Assembly (NCBI GenBank): GCA_030762175.1
Contig: CM060831.1
Span: 138,178,001-138,242,000, forward strand
Length of the DNA: 64,000 nucleotides
Direction: 5' to 3'
From: Metallyticus violacea
Lineage: Eukaryota > Arthropoda > Insecta > Mantodea > Metallyticidae
The position numbers and the translations under genes are program-made. This document shows positions 33,093 to 44,959 of this stretch, piece after piece. Positions within the stretch are counted from its first letter, which is position 1. Each line of letters opens with the position of its first letter. A model generated the notes under the pieces. It made no database searches, had not been told where the DNA came from, and was given only the letters and a program-made list of their open reading frames with translations.

Positions 33093-33159
33093 ATTACTTC
33101 ATCCCACGTACTTGTGTAATTGTTTTTAATTCTAAGTGATAGGAGTACTGTAGCTATCT

Positions 33160-33457
33160 TTTTTTAATAGTGTTTAACGCCCGTTTTTATTATTGAGGCG
33201 CCACAGGCGGCGGACACTGATCTCTCTCACACACACACAAATATACATGAGATGAAATGATAATTGGGCAAAGGATATTTTTTAGGGAAGGAAACGTTCC
33301 AGGCCTAAGATTAGGGTACCTTCCCGGCATTTGCCAGTTATATGAGGACTGAGGGAAAAAAAAAAAACCGAGTCAGGGAGAACAGTCCTGGTGGAATTCA
33401 CACCCCAGACCTCCCGCTCACGAGTCCGCGCCTTAACGACTTCGGCCACCTGTGGCG
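33160..33457 (-). repeat. SINE-B copy with most of the element present
   Basis: Tail block TTAATAGTGTTTAACGCCCG, then GCGCCACAGGCGGCGGACAC, body CTTCCCGGCATTTGCCAGTT, head at right (rc of GGTGGCCGAAGTCGTTAAGG; B box GGTGTGAATTCC, imperfect). An ACACACAC stretch sits inside near 33230. Confidence 0.85.
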
Positions 33458-34020
33458 ATTTCTTTCTTTCTTTTTACAAGAGGCGCGAAAGCACTTAATT
33501 TTTTGGGAAATGCTATAGAGACATGCTTTCCTAGATGTTTATTGACTCAAATTCCCTATCACATTCCAGGCATATGAAAGTTTTGTTGATGCACTCATTA
33601 CATAAACGTATGAAGTCAAAGAAAATGTGGTGGTATTCACTTCTACTGTATGGGGTTTTGCAAGGGGAATGCGATGAGATGTTTATATATATTGTACCAA
33701 AGAGTCTTTAAAGAATAAAGTCTACAAATGCATGTACTTCATAATAGCTTACATCAGCCGGTATACTGAGAGGACAGGCTTCCATTGCACTTGAACAAGA
33801 TTCCTCATCAGGCAATCCAGAGTCACTGAGCACAGATTACATAGCAACAAACTACACAATACTAAAACTTGGCACTTACTGATATCAAGTTATGTAAATT
33901 TAAAATAAAATAAAACAAACATTATGTTATTACGAAAGTGGAAAGTGTGAGTGGAAAATCGTATGTAATTCGTGTATTAAGTAGAGTTGATCAGTTTTGT
34001 ACTCTACTGCCAGTACATTT
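33458..34020. other. No secure feature
   Basis: Includes a possible continuation of repeat H near 33631-33670. Otherwise nothing recognised. Confidence 0.35.
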
Positions 34021-34180
34021 GTCCTCGACACTTGACGTTACACCCTGGACAGAGACTGGCACCTGGCTGCAGTCCCGAGCAATAGCGGAGAGAGCCGAAC
34101 TTTCACTGCATGGAGCATGTGGCTTGCTGGCTGCAGTGCATGGAGAGTGGCGAACTTACGCACTACACGATTGTTTTCAC
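34021..34180 (+). repeat. Dispersed repeat H, copy 2
   Basis: Counterpart of 32977-33092, with CTTGACGTTACACCCTGGAC, ACCTGGCTGCAGTCCCGAGC, GAGAGAGCCGAACTTTCACT and CACGATTGTTTTC. A partial internal repetition of the CTGGCTGCAG block occurs at 34129 and 34190. The 143-residue frame at 33938-34369 lies in this repeat and is not supported as a gene. Confidence 0.65.
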
Positions 34181-34461
34181 AGTCACGCAGTCACCTGGCT
34201 GCTGGCTACAGTCCCGAGCGTCTGGAGTCAATGGAAATGCGGTGATATTCACTGTTGTATGGGGGTTATACCACAGAGTATTTTCTGTGAAACAATGTTC
34301 CTCTTTAGGGACATTTCTTTAGTTTTGGGCAAGGCGTATTTGTTCATTTTCGTTGCGAACAGCAGCTAATGTTGCCTTTAAGGATGCCGCATGTTTCTTC
34401 ACAACTTTAGGTTCCGTTGTTGTGGAAATTTCCATAATGCATCCGAAAACACACAAATAGG

Positions 34462-34465
<4 letters not shown>

Positions 34466-34531
<66 letters not shown>
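34466..34531. repeat. (GT)33 microsatellite
   Basis: 66 nt of uninterrupted GT; the VCVCVC frames over it are artefacts. Confidence 0.97.
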
Positions 34532-34532
<1 letters not shown>

Positions 34533-34889
34533 CACAGAACAGTTGCTACTCTCTTGTTTGCTCACTTGGGCTTGTATTTACTCCTTTTCTTTGAGAACAG
34601 AAACATCTTCAGTGTCTATTATCAAGTCATTAATATCTTCAGAATGTTCTATAGGGTGTTCATTGCGGACCTGAAATTGATGTATGCTGTGTATGTGTTT
34701 ACACATATTCCATTTAATGCTGGAATCACAATACACGTACAAGAATATCCGTGAATGTATGTATTACATTCACTGCAGATAAATTTGCATGTACAGTGCA
34801 GACCATTATCTTGCACAAAATATATTTCGGCCGCTGTCGATGAGGGGATTTTCCAAACGCCGTCGTCTTTAATAATGCTGTTCTTACTT

Positions 34890-35501
34890 ATTTCCAAGCT
34901 TGATTTGTGCCTACTAGGTTTACCCCACCACATTGATTCTGTTTTGGACAAGGGATCATAGTAGAGAACCAAAGGTTCATCTTAACAATGGTTTGCAGAA
35001 CTTCTTTCTCGTTGCCACGGAAGAGCTCCAAAAATGCCTGATAACAGATGACTCGTTGCTGCTTTTGAACTGAGGAAAGACGTCTTGGCACTCATCTTGC
35101 ACTAACCTTATTCTGTTTAAATGTTCATGAATAATTCGAAGGACTACGCGCTCTTCGTCTTCAATGCTTTTTTGACCCATTCGAAAAAAAATTGGCTCAT
35201 TCTTTTACAGTAGAATATGAGGGGGATGCTTCTCCATATACACCGTCCAATAGCTGTTTAATTTCATTTGGAGTAAAATCTTCTTTTGTGAAGAACTTAA
35301 TAAGAGCTAGATACTTTATTTTAAACATGTCACAAGCTTTTATACATAGCCTTCTTTATGCAACTATATCTGAACTGAACACGGCGGAGCGGAAGTAACA
35401 GCGGAATTTTTACTTAATAGATACGGTATGACACCAGATAAGGCTTTTGTGAAGGCGATAACCCTTATCGGCGAGACCGGAGACTTATGGACCTACCCTC
35501 G
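34890..35501 (-). mobile_element. Mariner copy, same family as 17320, 5' half only
   Basis: The right end carries the inverted repeat (rc: ACGAGGGTAGGTCCATAAGT) with TA at 35502-35503. Reading leftward, the transposase start (LLDGVYGE-like, 35240-35200), the HTH segment VVLRIIHEHLN (35140-35108), SVQKQQRVICYQAFLELFRG and a region matching MVLDYDPLSK as VLYYDPLSK (34970-34945) align in order with 17506-18000. Similarity fades left of about 34900, where the catalytic C-terminal half and right inverted repeat are missing. A deletion has removed the linker near 35160-35220. Confidence 0.85.
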
Positions 35502-35503
35502 TA

Positions 35504-37235
35504 ATTCTTTTAACAGCAGACAGTTGTACTGAAATGAAATATTTTAAATAAAGAGTAATTTTAATACTAATGTGATAAATGAAACAAATTTCAGCTGTTC
35601 AAACAATTGACCTACAATGTCGACTGTATTTGATTAAGAAAACACAACATTAAATAAATGACTGAAACATTCCATTCAACGGATGCCTAAAAACGTGATA
35701 TATATGTAAAATTATTTAATTTTTTGAATAGAAAAATCCGCTAAACGAAACCGAAGCAAAAGAAAATGCCACTATTAACGTTGCATCATAAATATGTCTC
35801 GTGCCGCATAGCAATGCTCCTTTGAGTAATACATTATTAAACTATTTACTAACTGTAAGCTACAGTCATAGTTTCAAGAATATTAATCTAAACTGAGTAA
35901 TTAACTTGTGAAATAGATTTAGATTTAGAGAATGGAAGGAAACTAATACTTTAATTCATACAGGTTATAAATCAGATTATTGAGAGTAAAACTTTTAAAA
36001 TAATTTTCTTGTTATTACTAATATTTACTCAGATAATTTAACTTTCTTGGAAAAATCAAATTCAACATACTGCAACACAGGATACCTGTTTTTGCAATTC
36101 ACTTACACGAAGTTCCCATAGAAAGGAACAAATTAGTCAATATTTCATTTATCATATGCATTTAAAAATTCAAGAAATTGGAAACAACTATTTTCCCATT
36201 ATTTGTTGACGTTTTAAAAGAAAGATTTCTTGTTTTACCAAATTTAATTTACAATTACAACACAAAACAGTAAGTAAATATCGCAAACAGGAATAGGGGA
36301 GGGGACAAAAAAAATGAATGATTTTTTTTTTTGTTTTTGTTTTTTTGTTACAGTAGGGACGACATGAATATTTCGCGGACTTGAACTCTTGACTGCGCAT
36401 GTCACAAATTGACTACTGCTTGTATTCTTCTTTAGATTGCTTTGCACAAATAATGGGATGGCATAGTTATTGAATACAAACCCAGAACAGTTGCGGTTAT
36501 TTGTTTTAATAAATTAAACATCAGACTTGTGTATGCCATCGAAACCTAACAATAATTATAGCCAAATGTAAGCACTCTGAAATATTTCCTATTAATGCTA
36601 ACGTTTAAGTTACCAGGTTGGTGATGGTCGGCGTTTAAGTTGGCACTACCCGCTCTTGTGAAGAATTTTCTGTTGCACATTTGCACAGGTTATGGCATTA
36701 ATACAAATTTTAATGCTGAATCGAATTTATCTGAATAATTACTGCAAAATCTTAAAAACACTGAAAAGGTTCCAACAAATAATAATTAATGCTGGCACTA
36801 AAACAAATTGCGTGAACCTTTCTTCGTTATTATTTCAGGTTATGTTAGACTGTTCTTGTGTGACAAAATGATGCCAAGAAAATGAAAACGGAAAATTTAA
36901 CATATCAATGTTGTATTTAAAAATAAATTTTCTCTTGGATAATGACTTAGTTTATATAGTAATTCTGCGGAATACTACTCACATCTCTTTGCGATTTTCC
37001 ACTCTACCTCCTTCACTTGACTGTAGGAGTAATGAATATCATATAAAACTGCTATAAAACGCGGAAAACACAATATACGTTTTTCAGTGACATTATTACA
37101 GTATTATAAACCTAAGTTGCACTTGTCATCTCCTTAATATAATTTTTTTTATAAATAAGCAAAACCGAAAACAAAAGAGAGAGAAAAACGAATTTTATTA
37201 ATGTGGTGAGCTACATAATTCTCTTTTGTTTCCTT
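35504..37235. other. No supported feature
   Basis: 1.7 kb without recognisable repeat or exon; overlapping frames at 36188-36447 lie in A/T-rich low-complexity sequence. Confidence 0.4.
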
Positions 37236-37240
37236 GACAA

Positions 37241-37370
37241 ACATTGCAATTCAATGTCTATTTTGAAAAGAAAAAGTACACTCTTACAGTTAACGTTTTA
37301 ATAAACATTGGAATTTCATGTCTATTTTGAAAAGAAAAAGTACATTATTACAATTAATTTCTACATTTAA
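37241..37370 (+). repeat. Tandem duplication, period 64 bp
   Basis: ACATTG(C/G)AATT(C/T)..ATGTCTATTTTGAAAAG followed by AAAAAGTACA occurs from 37241 and again from 37305, with high identity over about 50 bp. Confidence 0.85.
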
Positions 37371-38268
37371 CAGCTGCTAGTTAAGCAACTGTGTTACTTG
37401 CAATGAGAGCCACGACATCAGATGAAGTCATTGAGTACAACGAAATGGGAGCTGGTTAAGAAGCAACATCATAGGTGTCAATACAGACCGTCCCAACTTT
37501 ATATATTGTAGTTTTGATCAAGCACTTTTTCGTACAATGTTGCCAGCTTTATACTTATATTTTTGGTGCTGATTGAATTTTATAATTCATTTTTAGGCAA
37601 TGAATTAGTGTTTATGACTACTTTAATACAAAAATTATCATAAATAGCTTACTCTAAGCAAGACCATATAAAATTTTAAAACAGTTTCATGTAAAACACA
37701 TTAAAATTTTATTGCAAAATGTGATTTTTTTCTAAACCAGTTTTCCTTCCATTCTGTATGTGTTAAACATTTTGGGCATAAATTGATTTCACGATAGGTA
37801 AAATGCACCTTAGCAAGTTTTATGTTTTTTTTTTTTTTTGAGTTAAAATTTAGCATAACAAGGTAGATGAAAAGAATGAGAAAGTTTGTGCTATTTGCTG
37901 TAAACCTTAACTAGTAAAATCCTGGAAAAGGAACGTGAAAACGCGAACGAGATAATAACACGTGCCCTTCACCAACAGAAACAATCTCCTCGTGACTACG
38001 TTCGAATCACGTGCCGATCAAAGAGGAAGCCGAAAAGTTTCTTCTTTTAATTTTTGTAAGTATTTTACATGTACACAAGATGGATATCTCTAACAACAGG
38101 AGGCGTCAAGATCAGCGATAAAGTTCGGAGCAAACACACCGAAGACTTTAGACCGTAAACACTAAATGAGAGCTGGACATGAAATAAAGTCAAGGTGCAG
38201 CTGATTTCAACATATCCAGCACTTTGCGTAATTCCTTCATATCAACATAAATGAACTAAGTGTGCCAA
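37371..38268. other. No supported feature
   Basis: No recognisable repeat or coding exon. Confidence 0.35.
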
Positions 38269-38278
38269 GAGAGTTCTA

Positions 38279-38555
38279 TATTTTTTAATAGTGTTTAACG
38301 CCCATTTTTACTACTGAGCACTACAGGCGATGAACACTGATGATACATGAGATGAAATGATATAGTGGGAAGGAATTTTTTAAAAGGATGGAAACGTTCC
38401 AGCCTACGTTTAGGGTACCTCCCCGGCATTTGCTATTTATGAGGACTGAGGAAAACCTGGAAAAACCTCAGTCAGGAAGGACGGTCCTGGCGGAATTAAA
38501 CCCCTACTGCTCACGAGTCCGCGCCTTAACGAACTCGGCCACCCGTGGCGGTATC
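38279..38555 (-). repeat. SINE-B copy, 9-bp target-site duplication
   Basis: Full set of SINE-B blocks from TTTTTTAATAGTGTTTAACG to the head rc of CGCCACGGGTGGCCGAGTTC. AGAGTTCTA is duplicated at 38270-38278 and 38556-38564. Confidence 0.9.
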
Positions 38556-38564
38556 AGAGTTCTA

Positions 38565-39050
38565 CTAAGTCGCGCTCCTTTTAAATAGAAATACAGAACG
38601 AGACACTAAAAATGACAAAGAATATTTCCTTTCAGCACAACGGTATATGATTTTAAATGCTACAACAGTTTTTGGTATAGAAAAAATTAAAAGCTGGTTA
38701 AATTAGAATGATCCTGGTGATTGCCAAGTCTAGTGCAGACATTCATGTGTAACTATTAACGTCTGCATGACAATTGAAAGGCAAGTGGGCGGTGACAAGG
38801 GAGTTGTTATCAAGAATCGTATAAATTTTACAAATTTAGTAAACATCAAATTATACATTCAAAACAGAGAGCTTGAAATACAAACTTTGTGCCAGAAAAC
38901 AACATCCGTTTCAAGGCAGAGCTTATACCTTCAAATTAAATGTCTGGTATATTGATTTTGTATTAATTATCGATTGTCACTTTTGTTTTCTTGATATTAG
39001 TAGCTTACCGGTATTTTAACTTGACGTTACCCGCAGGGCTAAAAAGCACT
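38565..39050. other. No supported feature
   Basis: No recognisable repeat or coding exon. Confidence 0.35.
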
Positions 39051-39053
39051 TAA

Positions 39054-39594
39054 CGGCTGCTGTTGGTTTAAGTGACCAAGTGCCCGAGCGGCTAGCCAGC
39101 AATGGAGAGAGCAGAACTTATCCACACGCATTTTACTTTCTAAATATAAATGGAGACGGGTAAAGCACTGTAATGAGGGCTTACTAGGCGGGTGAAATAT
39201 TGTAATGATGGGAAATGTGCTCTTATTCCTGGGGTAACCTGGGGCAAATTGTAGAAACCGGTGGACCTAGTGGTTTAGCGAGTAAATCATTGTAATTGTG
39301 GCAAACTGCTCTAATCCCAATTCGCAACTAAATCAGCGAATACATAATTGTAATTGTGGCAAATTTCCTTTAACTCCGGCAGGAGAGAGAGAAGAGAAAG
39401 AAAAAAGGCATGGGACGGCAGTGTTTGAACCCACTATTCATTATTCACAAGTGATGCATGATGTTTTAACCTGCGCTATTACACATTATCTAGTTAATAT
39501 CTGTGCTAGTCACTACCTTCGACTCTCTCTGCTGTTCCTCACTTCTGGCTAGCCGCTCGGGCACTTGGGCACTTAGCACCAGCAACTGTAGCAA
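39054..39594. mobile_element. Inverted-repeat element (about 540 bp), unclassified
   Basis: Ends share a perfect 22-bp inverted core (AAGTGCCCGAGCGGCTAGCC at 39078 and its complement at 39545-39566) inside about 60-bp imperfect arms. Inside, the strings ATTGTAAT-TGGCAAA and GCGA/GGTxAAT recur near 39190, 39280 and 39340. No coding. The core resembles a tRNA A box (GCCCGAGCGGCTAG), so a SINE-derived foldback is as likely as a MITE. No clear target-site duplication. Confidence 0.5.
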
Positions 39595-39595
39595 T

Positions 39596-40375
39596 TCCAC
39601 GTTTTTCAGCTCTGCGGATGTCTTTTTGCGTCTCGGTTAATAGGATGCAGCCTACAACGCCGTATTTTAACTCCATCCACCCCATCCCCTCTTGTAGTAT
39701 TTCTAAACATCGTTTTCTGAACCTGCCGATGTCACGGCAGTTCACATTCATTCGAGCAGGTGGTTGGACTATTTACTCTAGAGCAGTGCATTTTTGTGTG
39801 TAAACGTTATTCTAAGTATCAATTTGCCCATGTTGTGTATGAGCAGAATTTATTTTGAAATTTTGGTCAACTGTCTTTTTCTAAAGCTGCAAGCTCATGA
39901 TATTGTGTACACTGCTGGTTTTCGGTGTAAAACCACAAACATAAGCGAAAACGTACACATTCAACAGAGAAAAAAATAAGACGAAATTGGCACAAAGTTA
40001 GAACGATCGCCAACAAAATCATTCCCAAAATTAGCATAAGGAAACGTTTGTAAACCAGAACAGTGGCCGAATTGAATCGTGTCAATCAGAATGTATTTAT
40101 TTTCCAGATATAATGTCTGTTTGGCCGGGAGGGGGGGGGGGGCAAATACCAGCATCTTGTATAAGACTGCATACATGTTTTAGGAGTTAAAAGTACGCCT
40201 GCACGTTTAGTAGCCGAGACATGGGCGGTCAAGATTTATAACTAAATCCCAGTATTTGCACTACAAATGTGCAACTAATCCCACATTGCTTTTAAATGCA
40301 CATTCATTCATTGAGACAAGAACTTTTGCATTAGTTCTTCTTGTGAATTGACTTTAATTTCTTGTCTTATATCTG
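39596..40375. other. No supported feature
   Basis: Overlapping open frames (39539-39979) without recognisable domains; G run at 40132-40142. Confidence 0.35.
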
Positions 40376-40379
40376 ACTT

Positions 40380-40905
40380 TCAGATCTTTCAGTGGTATGC
40401 AAGCTATTCCAATATATTTTCTTTTTCAAGTCTCCCTATAAAAAATGCATTCTAGAAGGTCTGAGGACAGCTCTGGCCATAATCCATAATGACTCAAATG
40501 TTCTCAATTAAAGCTAAAGATGTATGCACTACAGTCTTGTTGAAATGAAAGCTTGTTTACATTCAATGTCTGATAACTCTTCAAAGCAGTTGTGATTATA
40601 TTATTTCTGTATCTCTGCACATTCACAATATTTGCATAAAACATAAGACTCTGTACACATTCCCTGCACACCATGTAATTAATTATTTTTTTTTTTAAAT
40701 CATGTAATGGCATTTTGTGTGCAAAATTGGGGTTTTGTGCACTTCAGTACCTGTTGCTTTCAGTACATGGTCATTTAGATGGAACCATGCTTTGTCCATG
40801 AAAAAAATTATACGTGAATCAATTGAGTCATTCCTAACATTATGCAAAACCCAGTTTCAGATGTTCACTCCACTTACATTATTAGGTGGCCACAATTCCT
40901 AAACA
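40380..40905 (-). pseudogene. Decayed IS630/Tc1-mariner-type transposase (catalytic half)
   Basis: Minus-strand order: IIFFMDKAWFHLNDHV (first acidic motif, family form SDEAWFHL), TPILHTKCHYM (family NPH..HE.PLHS), YRNNIITTALKSYQTLNVNK, LSFQQDCSAYI (second acid motif, family FQQDGATAHT), then GLWPELSSDL (family LWPPRSPDL) and CIPLKDLKVRYKTRN (family LKDNIRREI). The third catalytic residue is not recognisable. Stops and frameshifts are scattered through it. Only the DDE half remains. Confidence 0.7.
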
Positions 40906-42499
40906 ACTGTTATTTATACTATATTAATTTTAAGAGATACGAGTAACTGTATTTGCTGTGCTTCATTTTCGGTCTCTTATAGAAAAAAAAATCCCGTTTG
41001 CTGACATCTATTCACAAGATTATGAACAGTACATCTGTGAGGTGCAGAAACACCAGATATTTTCTTAGAAATCACCGTCACACTTTTCTGGAGGAATTCA
41101 TTTTCTTATACGTAATATATCTGCATGAAATTTCTGTGTTCTAAAGAGTACCGACTTTTTGAACACTAACATACAAATAAAGCGAAAAACACTTTGTTTC
41201 ATGATTTATCACAAGAGGGTTTGAGATTACTGATTATTTCACAAACGTAGTGAGTAAACGATGTCACATCTGTGAAATCCTTAAGAATGTCCGAAAGACA
41301 CAAAGAAAATGTTCCAACTGGGGGGATACTTTGGTCAGAAAAACAAGTTAGTAGCACATGCTCTCCACTTCACTGCCCAGACTCTGAACTTCCATTTGTA
41401 AGTACTGTATATTATAGTTTAAAAATATTTTGTGAAGAAAAATTTGAAAACAATGCAGCAAAAAGAGGGAAAATTTCATGTTTTATTTCAACACTAATTT
41501 TTTTTCTCTATTTATCACCTTACCAGTCCATCCATTCATAAGTTATTTAAATATTTCAAATGTAATACATGGATATGTAATGAGTACCTTTCCCTCAATT
41601 TACTTAAAAAACCCATTAAGGATCTTAGTAGAGACCCTCTTAGTAGGGGCCCAAGGCATATTAAAATGACTAAAAAGTCACTATATACCTTTTAATTTAT
41701 GTTATTTAGGTAGCTTTAAATCTTACCCTTTACAAGCACTTGTACTATGCTCAACGCATGTCCATCTTAGGCAACCTATAGGCTAGGAATTATGAAACAA
41801 AAATTAAACTCTCCAGATTTAATCTTTATGATTGTCTTGGGCAATGGCAACTATTGCTTGCAAAATGTGATGAAATAAACATCATAAATTATTATTTATT
41901 TTATTGATATTCACAATGTGCTGTTTATATTTTTCTCTAATTTGTAATCGTCAAGTTTTTCTGAATAAATCATCTATTATATCAATTTTGAAAGTAGGTA
42001 CTTCGATATTTTCTATAGACATTTATCCTTATAGAATAAAGTGAGCAGATATTTCCCCTGTTCCATGCAACTGTTAGGGAATGGGATAATTAATTATCTT
42101 CCTTTTGCAATAAAAAAAGAAGAGATTATTTTCTTCCTTACCACTTTAAGAATGTGGAATTAAACCAATTTATATTGACATTTGGTGCTTGTTTTGAGTG
42201 CCCAACTTTCACATCCATAAATATTCTCACTTTATTTTAAAATAACTTAATGAATAATGCATGATATAATAAAACATTGAAAATTCAAGCATTCATAAAC
42301 TTCATTGTATATTGGCAATGGAGTCACAGCAATGCACTGTTTGTCATAGCCTCTTTACTAGCAATTGGCCTTTATTGAAGATATCAGAATTGAATTGTGA
42401 AGCCTTCTTCACATGACAATATTTTGGACTCAATAAAATATATCACAAGGTAAAACATAACAAATGTACAGCTTGTTATATATTACTGAATACATTTAG
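40906..42499. other. No supported feature
   Basis: AT-rich; open frames at 41272-41669 have no recognisable domain. Confidence 0.35.
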
Positions 42500-42765
42500 T
42501 AATTTAAAGGAGAAATGCTCCATAAAGCTGTACAGAGAATTAAAAACAGAATGGGGAAGAAAAAGATATGTGAATATATGAGATAAATTAGAAAGAAATG
42601 GGGCTGGCATGTGCAAGAACTGATGTTGTAAATTGAAAGTTTTAAGAAAAGATGACAATGTAGATGTATATCCCATATGTAGAGGTGAGGATAGTTACGT
42701 ACTACATACAGAGTTATGTCGAATGGGATAATTTGGGCCAGGAGCCCAACATATGGAGCAATTGC
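42500..42765 (+). pseudogene. LINE reverse transcriptase C-terminal fragment with zinc-finger-like motif
   Basis: Plus-strand translation: SIKLYRELKTEWGRKRYV, then LRKDDNVDVYPICRGEDSYV and LHTELCRMG. The pattern ELKTEWG..Y..(C/Y)P-I-C-x-G-E-D-S-x-x-L-H-x-x-x-x-C matches the CCHC-type end of many non-LTR reverse transcriptases. Nothing upstream is readable as reverse transcriptase, so the fragment is a 5'-truncated, decayed copy. The first Cys appears as Tyr. Confidence 0.55.
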
Positions 42766-43430
42766 TTTGGCCTTTGAATTTTTTAGAACTGACATTATTG
42801 TATACAAACTGTATGTAGAGAATCACATGGAAGCTGTTGTAATGATATATAGCAATGTTTTTATATAATATTTGTGTTTGAAGAGGACAAAGGTATGTGT
42901 ATTTTTAAAAGTATTTGAATTTCCATCAAATACAAACTTATGCACCTCTCTAGTTTATTCAGTTATTGAATAATGAAACATTGGAGCTATAACCTCAATA
43001 AATCTCTTAATATCAATACAAAAATATAAAATTTACCAAAGTTTTGCAATTTTTCAATGCTGACATCACTCAAATTTCATTGTTAAAATTCTTGCTATTT
43101 AAAACTACATCTACCAAAGTTGACAATGAAGGAAAATTGCCTTTGAAATATGTCCAAGTAAGTAGAATAAAACTAGTAAAATTTGAGTGATATCCTCATA
43201 AATAATTTGTTATATCTACCACAGTTGTTTAAGTAAAAGGGAAATTTAAAATCTGTATTTCATGTGGGGTAACATGGATTGGTGTGGTCCATGTCATTCT
43301 CATGTTTATCACCTGTTAACCCACATATATTGTTCTAAATTATTTATATTGTCCCAATGAAAGCTGTTTGTTTCTAAACATTAATGTAGCCACATTTTTT
43401 CTCATATGAATATGGCCAGAACACTAGAAA
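42766..43430. other. No supported feature
   Basis: No recognisable repeat or coding exon. Confidence 0.3.
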
Positions 43431-43439
43431 GAATAGTAG

Positions 43440-43990
43440 AATCAAATAGATATAATGATTTAGCAATGATTCCCTTTCTAAGGTCCTAGAAGAATTAAAA
43501 GAATGGCTCATAAGCTTGTAAAGTTGTAGAAATATTCAGCATTCCCAAAACTACTCCTTAGCAGTATTTAAATGGACTAAAAATTGGAAGACCAACTGTG
43601 TTCACCCTGGATGAAGAAAATATTATTGCAAAATGCATTGCATTATGTGCTGCCAGTACAGGATTCTCTCTCATTTCTTTGGATGTTTGTTCAATAATGA
43701 AGTCATATTTTGATTAAAAAAAAAAAAAACCTGAGAAAGATTGATCTAGCAGCTTTTTAGCGAGATGCAGGACTGTATGTCAGTCAAAATATAAAATGAA
43801 ATAGAGCCAGTGACAATCAAGAAGTGATAGGAGATTATTTTAAGGAACTAGAAAAATCTTTGGAAGGTGTAGCACCACGTATAATGTGAAATGTGATGAA
43901 ACATACAAAAGTAATGATCCTGGATGCCACAAGATTATAGCAAGAAGATTAATTTATGGTCTATGTTTTCCTGCTGATGAGTAAAACGAG
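43440..43990 (+). pseudogene. Pogo-like transposase N-terminal half, decayed
   Basis: Around 43575 the plus strand reads LKIGRPTVFTLDEENIIAKC followed by IALCAASTGFSLISLDVC, which matches the GRPTVLT..EE..L...I......GFPL..DV segment (CENP-B-like HTH) of pogo-type transposases. Further on, VKCDETYKSNDPGCHKI near 43885-43945 matches the catalytic N-x-D-E-T-x-x-x-x-D-P-G region. Stops and frameshifts occur, including a poly-A run at 43717. The remaining DDE domain is not visible; a SINE-B begins at 44034. Confidence 0.65.
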
Positions 43991-44033
43991 CCTACAATAC
44001 AAAGCATATGATTCAAGTTACCCCATTTGGTAA

Positions 44034-44245
44034 GGCCACCACAGGTGGTCGAAGTTGTTGAGGTGCAGACTCATGAGTGGAAGGTCTGGGGTTTGATTGT
44101 GATCAGGACTCCTTCCTGACTGAGGTTTTTTCAGTCCTGATAAATGGCAAATGTAGCAATGGAGGTACCCTAAACCTATGCCTGAAATGCTTCCTTCCTT
44201 TAAAAACCTTTATCATCAGTGTTCACTAACTGTGATGCCTCGTGG
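44034..44245 (+). repeat. SINE-B copy in forward orientation, CpG-decayed
   Basis: Head CCACCACAGGTGGTCGAAGT (family CGCCACGGGTGGCCGAG), AGGTCTGGGGTTTGATTGTG (B box), then CTTCCTGACTGAGGTTTTTT and GATAAATGGCAAATG. CpG positions of the family are TG or CA here. Confidence 0.85.
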
Positions 44246-44650
44246 GGGGGAACTTGGGGCTAACTTTGACTATTCAATAAATAATTGTTAATTTAGATGT
44301 GATTATCAACATCTAAACATAAGTATTCTGGATGCAATGTATAAGTGAACACACAAATTCTGAGTACTTTGTATTTGCAATTTGGCAGTAAAACATCAAA
44401 ACCTATTCAAGTTGTCCCATAAGACTGTACTGAAGAAAGGAAACTTGGGATAAAAGCTTGGATAATTTATTGCCATAAATAAAAGAATATTAAATGAGAG
44501 AAGAGAGGAAGATATTAAAAAGATGGTGAAATATTTAAGAAGATTAAGAAAAGAATGGATGAGGAAAATATGAGTTATAGAAGAAGGATCAAGGTAGCAG
44601 ATACAGTGTAGTAATTAATAACAGATAGAGTTATTGTAGACAACCCTAAG

Positions 44651-44949
44651 ATTTTTTTTTTGATTCGTTTTATTTAAGGATGCTCTTTAACATCTCAGGT
44701 CATCAGCATCCTATTCAATTCTGGGTGTGAAACGGCCAACAAATTTTGCTCAGAGGCCCCTTCTTTCAGGCTTGAGGTTCTTTCCGTAAATGTACGACAT
44801 GGGACCCATGGTTTTACTTCCCTTCCAAAGGAAGCCATACTTAGGATATTTATGCCCAAAAAAATCATCGATCCTGGCCGGGTTTGAACCCGCAACCTTG
44901 GGTTCAGAAGGCAAGTATGGTTACCACCACACCACCAGGACTGACTGAT
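44651..44949 (-). repeat. SINE-A copy, 9-bp target-site duplication, CpG-decayed
   Basis: AACCCTAAG is duplicated at 44642-44650 and 44950-44958. The body shows GTACGACATGGGACCCATGG where left-half copies have CACGGGACCCACGG. Head present at the right. Confidence 0.93.
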
Positions 44950-44959
44950 AACCCTAAGT

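Noticed and set aside
33790..33850. CTGATGA (minus strand) near 33815 as a ribozyme
   Set aside because: No GAAA at a suitable distance and no stem II.
33938..34369. 143-residue open frame
   Set aside because: It lies in dispersed repeat H, has no recognisable domain and no splice or promoter context.
34391..34674. Open frames of Val-Cys repeats
   Set aside because: They are translations of the (GT)33 microsatellite.
39539..39979. Overlapping frames on both strands
   Set aside because: No recognisable family, and part overlaps the inverted-repeat element.
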